This document shows positions 44,820 through 58,500 of a stretch of 64,000 nucleotides of DNA, piece by piece. Origin of the DNA: Doryteuthis pealeii (Eukaryota; Mollusca; Cephalopoda; Myopsida; Loliginidae); assembly GCA_023376005.1 (NCBI GenBank), contig CM042181.1, positions 23,768,527-23,832,526 of the forward strand, read 5' to 3'. The notes beneath the pieces were generated by a model. The model searched no databases. It had not been told where the DNA came from and worked only from the letters and a program-made list of their open reading frames with translations. Numbering within the stretch: the first letter of the stretch is position 1; the number at the start of each line of letters is the position of its first letter. Made by a program: the position numbers and the translations under genes.

Positions 44820-46990
44820 ATTTACTAAATCAGCAGGAGAAAATAATCACCTTATGTTCAAGGATGATAATCATTTTTTGCAAAAAATGAAAAAATAACA
44901 AGAAACCTTTGCACAAACCATAAGACTATACAGCCGAGATATAGGAATGGAATTCGGCCACGACCAAGTGTGCCATGGTTTAATAAAAAAAAAAAGGGGA
45001 AAAAGAAACAATGCGAAGGATAGAAACTACTGAACCAGGAAGAAATAAAGACACTTGGAGAGAAAAAGAAATTACTCAGCGACTACTCGAAACAGACACC
45101 ATCAAAACAAGGACAAGGAAACTTCTAGAACTAAACTCGCAACAGAAATCTCACCAAGGGATATAAATACTGCGGTTGCACCCGCTATGTAAGGTTGACT
45201 CTGGGCCATTCTTAAAATGCCAGAGAGGAGCTCTCAGAGAGGATCAAAGATAAGGAAAGTTTATGACAATACATAAGACGATATTGTCTAATGTCATCTT
45301 GTGCATTGTCAACTATATGTATTAAGAAAAATAAGTAGAAGAGGTATCTCAGCATTGAAGCACTCTGTAGATGCGACAAGTCTAGCACCCGAAGAATACA
45401 TTAAAAAGAGCAAAGGGAGATGATAGCAGAAGCCAGAAAGAAAAAGAAAACAAAACAATCTGCCAACATATGACAGCACGAAATATAAAAACAAAACGAA
45501 ACAAGAAACAAAAAATGAGAAGAAAAACACCAATATGGACACTTTCAACCGTCTAATTGGAAATATTACAAAGTCTTGAACATGGCAAGAAGGCGGAAAA
45601 CGATTCAAGAGAGAAACGGAATCTCTTATAATCGCATTCGAAAGTCAATGCCATGTTAAGTATCTGCGCTGTTCATCGTTGGCCAGTTGTTAAAGAACTT
45701 AAAGGTAAAATAAGTAAGTAAGTCGCGAGTGTATACGAACTCACTCTTGGTATGAATACTAGTACCTTAGTGCATACTAGAATCTCTCCTCGCCGTAGTG
45801 AATATAGTCCGCGATATAGAATCCTTCGGTAAGTGAAATTAAGTCCTGTGATTAATACTACGTTCGTCGTTCCAAGAAGATTCATATAGTAATCCTAGTA
45901 GACCAGAAAAGCGCAGTATAAATAATAATGTATCGAGCAGCAGAGCACTTGCATGCTGATTGGACAATAGCGTTGGTCACATGTTATCGTCGAGTCTATA
46001 GAGTACAAGGTAGCCAATCTGGCCACACACCTTATTATCAAATATCAATTTCAATTCTTCAATATATAACTACAATTGTATATTGCACAAAACCTGAATC
46101 TGTCCTGGTGAATGAGATGCAATAAAAATTCCTGGGACTTTGAATACAAAGATCAACCTAATTCCGCATCGGATCGTGACCGATATCCAGTGTTTACAAG
46201 AAAAAAACTTGTCCAAACCATTAAAGAGAAATATAAAAAAGAAATTTCCCTGACCACAACGATTATAATAGTTCGCTGACTAATTCTTTTGAATGGCATG
46301 TTCCAAACTGTCTATTTTTTCTTTAACTTTGTCTACCGGAGCGTAGTGAATTCGTCATAATAATTGAGCAGTAAGGACACAAAATTAGAATAATAGAGAC
46401 TTTATTTAAGCAGCTACCTAGTGTCGTGAGTGTATTGTTTTACTTTTTACAAACGCTGATATTTTAAACTTGCATGGATTAAAATAAATAATAAATATTA
46501 ATAAAATAATAAAATAATAATAATAATAATAATACATTTAGAATCTCTGACTTCGAAAATTAAAGACGGATCACCTTACTCCGAAAGACACCAGACCTAG
46601 TATTGATTAGCAAACGAAAGAACTTATTAACCGGCGGATTTTGCAGTTCCAGCAGATCACAGGGTGAAGCAGACGAAGAAAATGAAAAATGGGCAAATAT
46701 GCTTAGACGTTACAGAGACTGAAAGCTATAGAATATGAAGGTCAAAGTGATATACAATTGTAATTGGTGCACTAGGAAAACTGCTCCCCAAATGTTTGGA
46801 AAAAAGTCTGGAAAATCTTGCGAAATCAGGTAGAAGAATTGAACATTCAGAATACTTGGCATTGCTGCCATCTGCCAGAAAATACTCAAGAAGAGTCCTA
46901 GACCGAGGGAAACTTGTCACTTCAGACTCCAGGGAAATACCATACAACGCTGGTGTGAAAACTCATATAATGATCGGTGTCTGTCTGTCA
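44820..46990 (+). pseudogene. Mirror copy of the LINE remnant
   Basis: Reverse copy of 24,500-26,590. The same segments are visible in order, such as LENLAKSGRRIEHSE and LPSARKYSRRVLD near 46,800-46,920, with extra indels. Artefact copy. Confidence 0.75.
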
Positions 46991-48247
46991 GAGAAGAAAA
47001 TGAGAGAGTTTCATTGAAAGCATTTTTCACTGAAAAAACACCCCCAGAAAAAAAGCCAAAAACCAAACAAGTTGCCTTAATAATCTAATTGTTACTCATT
47101 TCTGCTGTATACTGTTGACATTTTTTATTAAATGAGATTCGGTGGTCGGTCTGTCTGTAAACTGTGCCGACGCACTTTTTACGTCTCCAAATACCTTAGG
47201 AATTGTGTAAGTTTATGAAAATGAAATTTTTACAGTCAAAAATTCATTAATACATAGACTAAAGAAACAACCCTATTATTAATATACTCAGAAAATTAAC
47301 AGTATCTATATTTAAATGTCCACACTGTTTGTTAAAACAAGTTTTAATAAATTCCTTGTCCGGTATTATTGAAATTTATATATAGATTGTTTTATTTATA
47401 TTATATTTTGGATATATTATGTAAAATCTAAAATAAATGCTAAAATTAAAATGTTATATAAACGTATAGAATTTGACGAGAAAATTATGTGCAAACCAAG
47501 AAATCACTACATATCTTCTTCTACATTAAATTTGAAAGGACTTTGTGTGTTTAACTGTATCCAGTTTATGGTTTGTGCAAATTCGGCATTCATGTATGAT
47601 TTAAAATTTAACGACAGTTCCATCAATCATGCTTATCTTCCTGCTTAAAATAAACTCGCTAAACAAAAAAATAATACTTACGCTCTAACGGTAGTTTATC
47701 AATCATGCTTACCCAATCGCTTCTCTTTATTCAGATTCAATAAACAAGGTAAAAAAAAAAAAAAGAAAAAACAATAAAAAGGTGTTCAGGGGTTAAATTT
47801 AATATCTCTTACAATTAAAATAATTGATTATAATTATAATCTTATTGATATTAATCAATATTTTATTATTTCCATTATACAGTGAAAAAACAACCCCTAT
47901 TTTGATTATTGTCGGTCATAAAACAAAACAAATACTTTTTATTTTCATTTCGACGTGTGCCCAGAGAAAAAGTTTTGAATTAATTTGGAATTTAGGTGTT
48001 AGGAATTGGTTTTATTGAAAGAAAACTATTTATCCTGAATTTTTGGACAGCAAAAGTATTTATTGTCTTATTATTAAAAAAATATAAGGGTTTCAAAGAT
48101 ATGTTTAATTTTTTATGAAAAAAGCGTGTCAAAAAAATTTTTACCCACAGTACCGCGTATTGGTGGCGTTTTTTTTTGTTATTGTATGTTGTAGATGTAG
48201 CATTGTCTTCCCCTTGTTTGGGATTGAGGTTACACGTGGAAAAGGCA

Positions 48248-48595
48248 GGTAATCTGAACATTAGCTACATAAATGAGAGTAACGTCCTCTTGTTTTTTTT
48301 CACTTTTGAGAAGCCTTGTGTTTTCAATATTCACCCGTAAATCTGCACTAAAATAATCATAATGTGTCTTAATTGTGCTTGCGCATTGTTTAAAATGAAC
48401 TTAATTGTTATTAAAAACATTTATTGATATTATCGTGTCTTAAAACATCAGTTGTATTGATTCGAATACAAATTCGTATTTTTCAGTGTAGATTTACGTG
48501 AAATGAAAATAGTCCGACCAAGACATAAGACTTCTTCAAAGTAAAGAAAGAAATGAGGAGGTTACTCTCACTTATGTAGCTAATTTCAGATTACC
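48248..48595. mobile_element. Mirror copy of MITE E
   Basis: Starts GGTAATCTGAACATTAGCTA and ends with a degraded complement (one base lost in the arm). Artefact copy of 22,922-23,263. Confidence 0.75.
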
Positions 48596-51400
48596 GAAAA
48601 GGTTACTTTCCCTTGCCGCCAGGGTTTGCACACTAGAGGGCGTTAACAACCATATTTAAACACAGCCCGGGAAAAACTCTCTCTTTTCTCTCCACTGGAT
48701 CTCCAGGCATGCATTAGTTCTGTCTCTGCTCGTTTAGATTGGCGACTTTCCCCCCAACTACAGGCTATATACGTGTGCACTCAACAGCTTCTATTATACT
48801 CTATCACGTAGAGTGTCCGGCTCATTTGCAATTTATAGCGTGAACAAGCATTACCTTCTAAAAACACTCCATGTCTATGAGAGACCCTACACGTAGTTCC
48901 AGTACCCGAAGTAAATGATAACTTTCGCAGGTACGTTCATCTCTTCGTTGAACTCTTAACCTCTACAAAAGCTCTTTCGTTCTAACTTGTTTTGTATTCA
49001 TTTGTTAAATATGCCTCCGACCAATAAGACTCTGTTTGTGTTATGTATCTCTTTGTTGGAAGTTGTATATAATCTCTTACGTTTAGAAGTTTTTCTGAGC
49101 CTCCTAACGATTATAAGAAATTCTTAGCCACAGAAGTTTAAAACCACATTTTTTAAACTCGTATACATGTATAAGTTCAGAACGGAAGCATATATCAAAC
49201 AATTAAAAACAAAATACAGCTCCATTAACAAAACAGTGTAATAAAAAAAGGGGATAACTAAAGACTTTCCATGTCTTCCATGGTTGTTTTGGTGAGTTGC
49301 AATATAATTCTGTTTTATAAAAACAGAGCTGGGAGATACATTTGTTCCTTTGTTCAAAGCAAAGATAGAAAACTAGAAGGTGTTAATCCTTCAAGAAAGC
49401 TGTCTCAAGAGATAAGGCTTAAGTATGAATTTATGATTCATTGCGTGATTGGGAAAGCCCCGCTAACAAATTACCAGGGGAGACAATATGTTCGTCGTCC
49501 GAGAAACGGACGGTGAAAAAAATCAGAAACGACGTAAAAGTCTGAATCAAATAAGGCTCCGGATTGTAGCGATTGTCTGCCCTGTTGTGGATTGCATGTA
49601 ACGGTCTAGAAGAGTTATTTCCTGCTGTAGGTTTCTGCGAATAGGGGCCAGAGTATTTAGTCAGTGAACTGAATTTTGAATCCTCTTCCCGCTGGACCAT
49701 GACAAACACTTCATATGCGGTTAGACGCTGTGCCTCTACCTTTAGTGGCTTGCCCCTCCTCAGTCTGCCTATAAAGTGACATTTCTTTCAGGAAACTCTT
49801 TATACATCTCGTAGACGAAAGTTCTACTTTCTTATAACATATATTATATATGTGTTCATATTTTGCTTTACCATTTGTAATTAGTATATGTATGTCTTGT
49901 CCTAAAAGTAACTCCGTTGTTCTCGGAATAAAGTCTGTTACTGATTGGAATATTTCTCTTAACTTATATGTCCCACGCTTGAGGTCCTCTAAGCCTTCCA
50001 ACTTATTATAATACCTTGAAAAATCTTAACACGGATAACAGATCAAATCCTATTTCTGACACATGTTATATAAGAATAAATTCATATAAAACTTTAGGTG
50101 TATTGATAGTTGGAAAGTGAAGAACTGTTGTACGTTTTAGAGTAACTTTATTCGTTACTCAGTTGTCGCTTAGAACAACATAAAACAAAAGTATCGGTTT
50201 AAGACTTTAATGTTACATATCACTAGGATCAACGTATCACTGCCCATTATAAATTCATATAAATACAAATGTTTTTTTTTAAACATTTGACAATACCCGA
50301 TCGGCACTTGTGCGCCCTTTCGTTGCCATGTGGTGATGACCTCGCGTTGTAATTTATCTGCGCTGGATAGGTTCAAAAGCACGATTCTAAAAGACAGATC
50401 TTACAAGGGTAAGAAAATACACAAGCAAAGTTTGAAGACAGGTCGCTAATGAGATGAATGTGTGGACACTTCTGTGCGTTTATGACAGAGCAGAGGGCTC
50501 CAAATGTATGTCGTCAACTGGCAAGAAGTTCTTTAAGACGGACTGCAAGAATAAACTACAAGTCTGACTTTCTATCGTGTGGATCTGACTTATTTTCTAT
50601 CAATCAACTGCCCTATTGCACGAATTCTCCACTCCACCAGCGGTCTCGATCTACTGAAGGGATTCGTGCCACTTGAATATATCCAGAATTCTCCATCCAC
50701 AACCCCATCATTCGAAAATTGGTATTAATTTTTCAGCCAGACATTATCGCAGAAAAATTTCTTCTAAAATCATGACATTACTTTATTCTAGACCACTCGA
50801 TGCCAATTTTTCAACCTATTAATTAGGACCGCAGACCAATTTTCTCTTAAAAACTAGCCACCAAAATATATATTATTCTTAAAGGCCTCAATCAAGCGTG
50901 ATTCGTACATTTTTATGGCGTTCAGTAACCCTTTCTGAGCACTGATTCCTTTGTTCACCTACGAACAAACACCCACACATATATACATTGCGGCATGGGA
51001 CCTAACATATTCTTATTTCCTTTTTTTCGGGGACCGTATTGCCACTCAAAAAACCAGTGTGTTCATACCGTTCATGACCTCTTCGCGATTTTTATTTATT
51101 CAATTTTATTTATCTATTAGGCGGTTTCTCGGATGCCGTTTTTTTCAAGGCTGGTTTAATGATAGGATTCAAATACCGAGTTATAATAATGTGGTACGTT
51201 TTTTTTTCCATAGGTCTTATTCGCCCAATGTGTGGTTTCCCTGTTTCGTCATTGCAGGACTTAATTTCCCAAAACAAGAAAAACTTGCGTCGAATTCTTT
51301 TGTTTTCTTAAACAAAAAATTTAGCTTATATTTCCCAGGGGATTTTTTGAAAAATTTTTTGGTTGGGTTCTAAAAAAAAAAATTCCCGGGTGTGGCCTGG

Positions 51401-51500
51401 NNNNNNNNNNNNNNNNNNNNNNNNNNNNNNNNNNNNNNNNNNNNNNNNNNNNNNNNNNNNNNNNNNNNNNNNNNNNNNNNNNNNNNNNNNNNNNNNNNNN
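51401..51500. other. Assembly gap, exactly 100 N
   Basis: A round-number N run, normally a scaffolding gap of unknown size. Both sides abut ends of fold-back sequences. Confidence 0.99.
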
Positions 51501-52239
51501 TGTCGAGATGGGGGACCCCCTCCTTTTCTTTGGGGACCTCTGCTAAGCTGGTTTCTAGGGACAACTCAACTGACTTCTCCGGGTCCAGAAAACATAACTC
51601 TTCTACACTTTTTCAAAATCTCCCAGAGGTCCCAATTCTCGCTATCAAATCTCGTTCACGAGATTTGTGCTACCCCCGCGTGAATTTTGAAAGTTTTTCT
51701 TTGTATTGAATATTGGTCACATTTTATTACATGGGTCTAAACTTGGTCTCAAATTGGGCAAAATCAGCCTCTCTGTCTCCCAAGAAGAGATTATCATCCT
51801 CTTTAATCTTTTCTTAAATTTTAATGGGTGGGACTGAACTATTTGAGCACCCACAAACATACACATCCTTACACATACAATATATATGTATTACACACAC
51901 ACATGTATGTATTCTACGAAAGTATGTATCTATCTTCTATTACATATATATACACACATTTATTTACCTTAATACACACACATATTTATACATATATGTG
52001 GTTTGACTACTAACTTATTAATTATTAACTAACCTTAGAATCATATATAAACACACACCCCCATTGCACAGATGCATAGTATTATATTAGCAAGACAGTC
52101 TGAAAACTACACACGGCGCCAAATAACGATATGCCATATATTGCTGGCTCAGTATTACCTCAGGTTAAAAAGGTCAAATAGGGGTAGGGGAATGTGTTGC
52201 ACTATATCAAGTGGTTGTTGTGGGGGGAGGGTCTGAAGA

Positions 52240-53010
52240 TTGTGTGCGCAATCTTTCAAAGTTGACCACAATGGTTAAGTGAAAATACAGTCAGAGAAAA
52301 AGAAGGAAAATAGAAGTGTGTAGATCCATAGTAATTTTTGTATACTGTGGGTGTGTGTCCATAGGAGGACAAAGAATCAGTTCAGATAAGGTTTCAGGAA
52401 GCCATAAAAGATGTAAGCATCATGAAGTTGAAGCCAGTTAGAGATAATATTTTAGGGGGCGTATTTTAAGAGAAATGGTCACGAAAAAGTTAATGTCTAA
52501 AATTTGGAACTCTGAGACTGGTAAAAAAATAATATCTTAATTTAGGAGAATTTAGCAGCCACGCATGTCAGCCGAAAAAGTTAGTACCAGTTTCTGGGAA
52601 TTCGATCATGGAGTTGTATGGGAGATTTCTTATATATTCAGCCTTATCTGCCTATAATTAAGCAGATATCTATTTTGCAGAAAGAGGGAAAACATGGTGT
52701 CAGTTTGATAGATTGCAAATGGTAGAGATCCACATCAGTGAAGCCAGAATCGAACTTTATAATTAAGACAATCTTTTTGGCAGCCTGACGACATAGACTT
52801 AAGGCCCTTCTAATTCCATCACAAACTGCACAAATGTCAAACCTTCCTCCTCCATTAGCGTCCTGTCATCAAACTTTGTGTTGTCTTTTCTTGTCCTTGT
52901 GAACCTTTCTCTAGCTTGTACCTTTCAAAGCGGCATAGCACAAACATTACAGCGTGGGCTCATTGACATTGTTGCTATCGAAGTGCCACGAGTGCAGACG
53001 GGTATTCCGC
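52240..53010 (+). repeat. Dispersed 800-bp repeat (copy B)
   Basis: Diverged copy of 20,480-21,270. Its right end (GCCACGAGTGCAGACGGGTA) is the point where the first palindrome folds, so in the corrected locus it lies on the minus strand just after 35.5 kb. Confidence 0.7.
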
Positions 53011-53586
53011 AAAAGTCCAATTCTCTAAAATATTTATTTATATAATCTTTTCTAAATATGTAATTGTATGGTTTTATCCATTGAATTATTATCAGTGTGT
53101 TAAATATTTTGCTTTGGGAGGCCGTTTACGAAGTAAAATCATACTTTATTTCAGAACTAACGTAAAATCAAATCTTATCCATATTCTTAAATTAACACAC
53201 TTAAATAATTGTTGTCATGCACAAAAAATTGTAGAAAAATTTAAATTGTTTTCAAAAAAACTTTACGGTTACAATTTAAAAAAAAAATAAATTTTAAATG
53301 TAAATAAAAATATTGAAATGTTTTAATATTCACCATGTAGCAGGGTTTATATATTATATTAAATGTCAAATTGAAAAAATAGTAAAACAAGTTGTTTTTG
53401 TAATTAATACCTAATGGTAAAAAAATCGTTCTTATCTTTTAGAAACTAATTGTAAAAAACTTATTTTAATACAATGTTTTTCAAATACTATCTTGAGTTT
53501 AAACATAGAATTGCAATACGGAGGAATTTAAATGTTCGATCTCATAGAGAGTAGTTTTATTTCAGCAAGATAATAAAATGACTTAC

Positions 53587-53799
53587 CTTTACCGTGTAAA
53601 TTTAGGGCAGTTCCAATAATCATTTTGTTTGTTTAACAAAGACATTACAAAGATCTTAATTCACTTGAGTTGATGCATACAAAGACGCTTTCTGTTCCTG
53701 ACATTTTAAAACCGGGCCCTCCGGGGCTGAGTTACAGTATTGACTATTATTTTGGAAACACGTCGAATTCACCGCAAACCAATTATCCCAAACTGAAAC
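53587..53799 (-). CDS. Third, noisy copy of the first lectin-domain exon
   Basis: Splice sites are conserved, but the interior is corrupted (for example CCGGGCCCTCCGGGGC in place of the code for TQADAVL). Length is 213 bp against 207 expected. Product of the second fold-back, not a paralogue. Confidence 0.7.
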
Positions 53800-55476
53800 C
53801 TGCAAAGAGAATAGCGGAAAAAATAAAACTCTAAAAACTGATTTGGACAAATATGCCATTAAGATCAAGGAAGCATATGTGGTGTACATTCAAATTCATA
53901 GCCACAAATGCAGAACAGCGCGCAAGAATAATATCATTAGAAATCGCATTTTACTTATAAATAACTTAGACTACGGAAACACACGAAGTAACCTTACCAT
54001 AACCTATACCGTAACACTAACCTAACACTAACTCTAATCTTAACAATAAACTAACACTAACTGAAGAATAATTAAAGTTCCAGATTACCGTCGAACTGGG
54101 AAGACAAGGCAACAAACAATTGTAATGTTAATACAACCCGAATAGTCACAAAGTCTACTGCAGAGGACAGAATATATATAAGACTCCACAATGTCATTCA
54201 AATCAACAGTCAAGCCAGCCAAGCAGCCAATCATAACTCAAGAAATGGAATGACCAAATCACCCAAATTCATAAGGGTATTCTCGATTTCTAAATACCAA
54301 CTGTCTGGACACTGCTAAGTTGTACTTAGCTGTTGTTATTCAAACCAACAGTAGACTTTACTGACCTCAGTATGGCGCTGCGAACAGGATACGAACCTGT
54401 GAGGGAAATAACCATTGGGATTCGAAACCTTACCCTAAACCCAGTGTGTCAAAGGTTTCGGGTAATGTTTTGAGAAATGTTATGGAATGTATCTTTTATA
54501 CGTAATCTAAGTGATATTATCTATTGCGTTGCTATTCGCATTAGGTGACAAATTTATTTACAAGCTATACAGGATACGTCTGTTCTGAGAAAGTACCGAG
54601 ATAAAATAGGCTGAAACTTAGTTTCTATCTCTGGAGTGACGCAATGAGCAGTTCCACTTAAAGGAGGTTATTAAAAATTTGTCATGACTATTTTACAAAG
54701 GACAACTATGGAAATAGACAGGGTGAACAAAAAAATACTTATGATTTAAATGGAGTCTGGACCGAGCTGATTATCGCATCGAGCATGCTGAATAACACAT
54801 CGATTGTCTGGATACCAAACCGATACCACATGTAACTTAAGATTTTATGAAACTGCTTAGCCCAATTCTGCAAGGATATTGCAATAGATTTACTTTTTAT
54901 GTATTTGAAAATCAATGGGATGTTTTGTGCTCACTTATATCTTGCGTCTATAAAAAGAATGTCGTTGTACTGCGTGTCATTTGCATATACCTTAATATGT
55001 TTATAATTAAAAACAGAAAATTAATTAATTTTTTACTGATTAAAGGATATAATTAAAAATCTTTACTGATAAAGGGCATATAAATTAAGAACAGAAATCA
55101 TCGATTTGCAGAATGTCGCATAGCAGTTGCTCTTGATAATTTAATGTAGTCTGCTGCTGATTATTTCCCAGCAGTTTAGCTCTTTTTAGTGCACGTTCAC
55201 AAATTCGCCCCCTAATCGCTCAAACTCAGAATTTCTCCCGTACTTTCTGATCTAATCTTAAAAATGTTCATTTTGGTCAGAAAGAAAATAAAATAATCTT
55301 TCTAAATATGTAATTTGTATGTTGTTTTTATCGATTTAAGTTATTTTACAGCGAGAAAATCAATATTTTGTATTCGAACAGCCGGAAAATGCGGAAATTA
55401 TGGATTTTACTGAAAGTAAATTTACACATCATTCCTTCTTTTGCAAAATCAAAGTTGCCCATCTTTATCAATATTC

Positions 55477-55500
55477 TAATTAAGTGGTTACAATTTCAAG
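55477..55500. other. Fold-back junction of the second palindrome, 24-base loop
   Basis: The left arm ends GTTGCCCATCTTTATCAATA plus TTC, and the right arm begins GAATATTG and then ATTAAAGATGGGCAAC. The loop between is simply the same locus read forward (TAATTAAGTGGTTACAATTT), with no adapter-like sequence. Confidence 0.88.
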
Positions 55501-58500
55501 GAATATTGATTAAAGATGGGCAACTTTGATTTTGCAAAGAAGAATGATGTGTAAAATGTTACTTTCAGTAAATCCATATTTCGCGATTTTTCGGCTGTTC
55601 GATACAAAAATAATTGCATTTATCTCGGGTCTGTAAAAAATAACTTAATCGATAAAACACTACAAATTAACATATTTAGAAAGATTATTTTATTTCTTTC
55701 TGACCAACATGAACATTGTTAAGATTAGACAATACCAGGGAGAAAATTTCTGAGTTGAATGGCCGATTGGGGAGCGAATTTGTGAACGATGCATAAAAAG
55801 AAGCTAAATGGCTGGGATATATTAATCAGCAGGGACAGACTAAACATTAATATTATCAAGAGCAACTGCTATGCGACATTTTCTGCAAAGCGATTGATTT
55901 CTGTTTATTATGATCCGTTTATCAGTAAAGATCTGTTTAATTATATCCTTCTTAATCAGTAAAAATTAATTACATTTTCTGTTTTAATTAAAACATATTA
56001 AGGTATATGCAAGATGACACGCACGTACTACGACATTCTTTTATATAGAGAGATATAGAGTGAGCACAAAACATCCCCTTGATTCAAAATACATAAAAAG
56101 TAAATTCTAGGCAATATTCTTGCACATTGTGGCTACAGTTTCATAAAATCTTAAAGTTACATGTGGTATCGGTTGGTATCCCAGACAATCGATGTGTTAT
56201 TCAGCAATGCTCGATGCGATAATCTAGCTCGGTCCAGACTCATTTAAATCAATAAGTATTTTTTTGTTACCCTGTATATTCCATAGTTGTCTTTGTAATA
56301 TAGTCATGACAAATTATACCTCTTAAGTGGAACTCTTCATTGACGTCACTCCAGAGATAGAAACTAAGTTTCAGCCTCTTTTATCTCGGTACTTTCTTTC
56401 AGAACAGACGTATCATGTACAGCTTGTAAATAAATTTGTCACTAATGCAGAATAGCACGCAATAGATAATATCATTAGATTACGTATAAAAGCATAACAT
56501 TCCATAAACATTCTCAGAATACCCGAAACTTTTGACACACTGGTTTAGGTAAGGGTTCGAAATCCAATGGGTTATTCCTCACAGGTTCGTATCCTGTTCG
56601 CAGCGCCATATTGAGGTCAGTAAGTCTACTGTTGGTTTGAATAACAACAGCTAAGTACAACTTAAGCAGTGTCCAAGACAGTTGGTATATATAGAAATCA
56701 AGAATGACCCATTCATGAATTTGGGTGATTTGGGGTCATTCCATTCCTTGAGTTCTGATTGGCTGCTGCTTGACTGCTTGATTTGAATGACATTGTGGAG
56801 TCTTATATATATTCTGTCATTCTGCAGTAGACTTTGTGACTATTCGGGTTTGTATTTAAATTACAATCGTTTGTTGCCTTGTCTTCCCAGTCGACGGTAA
56901 TTGGAACTTTAATTATTCTTCAGTTAGTGTTAGGTTTATTGTTAAGATTAGAGTTAGTGTTAGGTTAGTGTTACGGTAAGGTTATGGTAAGGTTACTTCA
57001 TGTGTTTCCGTAGTTCTAATGTATTTATAAGTAAAATGCGATTCTAATGATATTTATTCTTGCGCGCTGTTCTGCATTTGTGCTATGAATTTGAATGTAA
57101 ACCACATATGCTTCTTGATCTTAATGCATGACTTGTCCAAATCAGTTTTTAGAGTTTTATTTTTTTCCCTATTTTCTTTGCAGGTTTCAGTTTGGATAAT
57201 TGGGTTGCGGTGAATTCGACGTGTTTCCAAATAAATAGTCAATCTGTAACTCAAGCCGATGCCGTTTTAAAATGTCAGGAACAGAAAGCGTCTTTGTATT
57301 CAATTCAAACTCAAAGTGAATTAAGATCTTTGTATTCTTTGTTAAACAAACAAAATGGTTATTGGACTGCCCTAAAATTACACGGTAAAGGTAAGTCTTT
57401 TATCTATCTTGGTGAAATAAAACTACTCCTACTGAGAATCGAACATTTAAATTCCTCGTATTGCAATATCTGTTTAAACTCAAGATAGTATTTGAAAAAA
57501 CATTGTATTAAAAAGTTTTTTCATTAGTTCTCTAAAAAATAAGACATTTTTTTACCATTAGTATTAATTACAAAACAACTTGTTTTACCATTTTTCAAAT
57601 TTACATTAATATATATATACAACCCTGTACTGGTGAATATTTAAAAACATTTTCATATTTTTATTTACATTTAAAATCTTATTTTTTTTTAAATGTAACC
57701 GTAAAGTTGTGTTTTGAAACAATTTAAATTTTTCTACAATTTTTTGTGCATGACAATTTAATTTAAGTGTGTACAATTTAAGAATATGGACAAAGATTTG
57801 ATTTTACGTTAGTCTGAAATAAAGTATGATTTTACTTCGTAAATCGGCTCTCCAAAGCAAAATATTTTAACACACTGAATAATAATTCAATGGATAAAAA
57901 AAACATCATACAATTCATAGAAAGATTAATATAAATATTTATATATTTAGAGATTTGGAATACTTCCGTCTGCACTTGTGCACACTTCGGTGCACATGTC
58001 CATGAGCCCACGCTGTAATGTTCTGTGGCTGTGCCGATTTGCCCGTACATTTGCTAGAGTAACAAGTCACTAGAGACAGGTTCACTAGGATAAGAAAAGA
58101 CCAACACAAAGTAGTAAGTCAAACCACATATATGTATAAATATGTGTGTGTATTAAGGTAAATAATGTGTGTATATATATGTATAGATAGATACATATGT
58201 GCGTATGAATACATACATGTGTGTGTGTATACATATATATTGTATGTGTAAGGAGGTGTATTGTTTGTGGGTGTCAATAGTTCAGTCCACCCATTAAAAT
58301 TTAAGAAAAGATTAAGAAGGATGATAATCTCTTCTTGGGAGACAGAGAGGCTGGATTTTGCCCAATTTGAGACCAGTTTAGACCAGTAATAAAATGTGAC
58401 CTATATTCAATACAAAGAAAAACTTTCAAATTACGCGGGGGATAGGCACAAATCTCGTGAACGAGATTTGATAGCGAGAATTGGGACCTCTGGGAGATTT

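Larger units (their letters stand above)
35691..51400. repeat. Right, error-rich mirror arm of the 31 kb palindrome (likely artefact)
   Basis: The whole stretch is the reverse complement of 20,215-35,607 with frequent single-base indels, often in homopolymers. Examples of mirrored items are the lectin exon (36,357-36,561), SINE array (about 40.15-41.75 kb), 434-bp duplication (about 43.0-43.75 kb), signal exon, LINE (44.8-47.0 kb), MITE E (48.25-48.6 kb) and LTR-like repeats (48.8-50.15 kb). The divergence grows toward the N gap. Open frames in this arm should not be annotated as separate genes. Confidence 0.9.
51501..55476. repeat. Left arm of a second fold-back palindrome
   Basis: It is the reverse complement of 55,501-58,615. 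The outermost bases at 51,501 (TGTCGAGATGGGGG) match the complement ending at 58,615. It carries about 850 bp (about 52,015-52,880) missing from the other arm. From about 52,990 inward it is also a noisy copy of the 33.05-35.6 kb locus. Confidence 0.9.

Noticed and set aside
20215..51400. A giant natural palindrome or inverted gene duplication
   Set aside because: The adapter-like centre, the one-sided indel noise and the termination at an N gap point to an unsplit read instead.
34744..57390. A cluster of four paralogous lectin exons
   Set aside because: The four copies share introns, SINE and tRNA-like neighbours in identical or mirrored order and lie on arms of two fold-backs; they are one locus.
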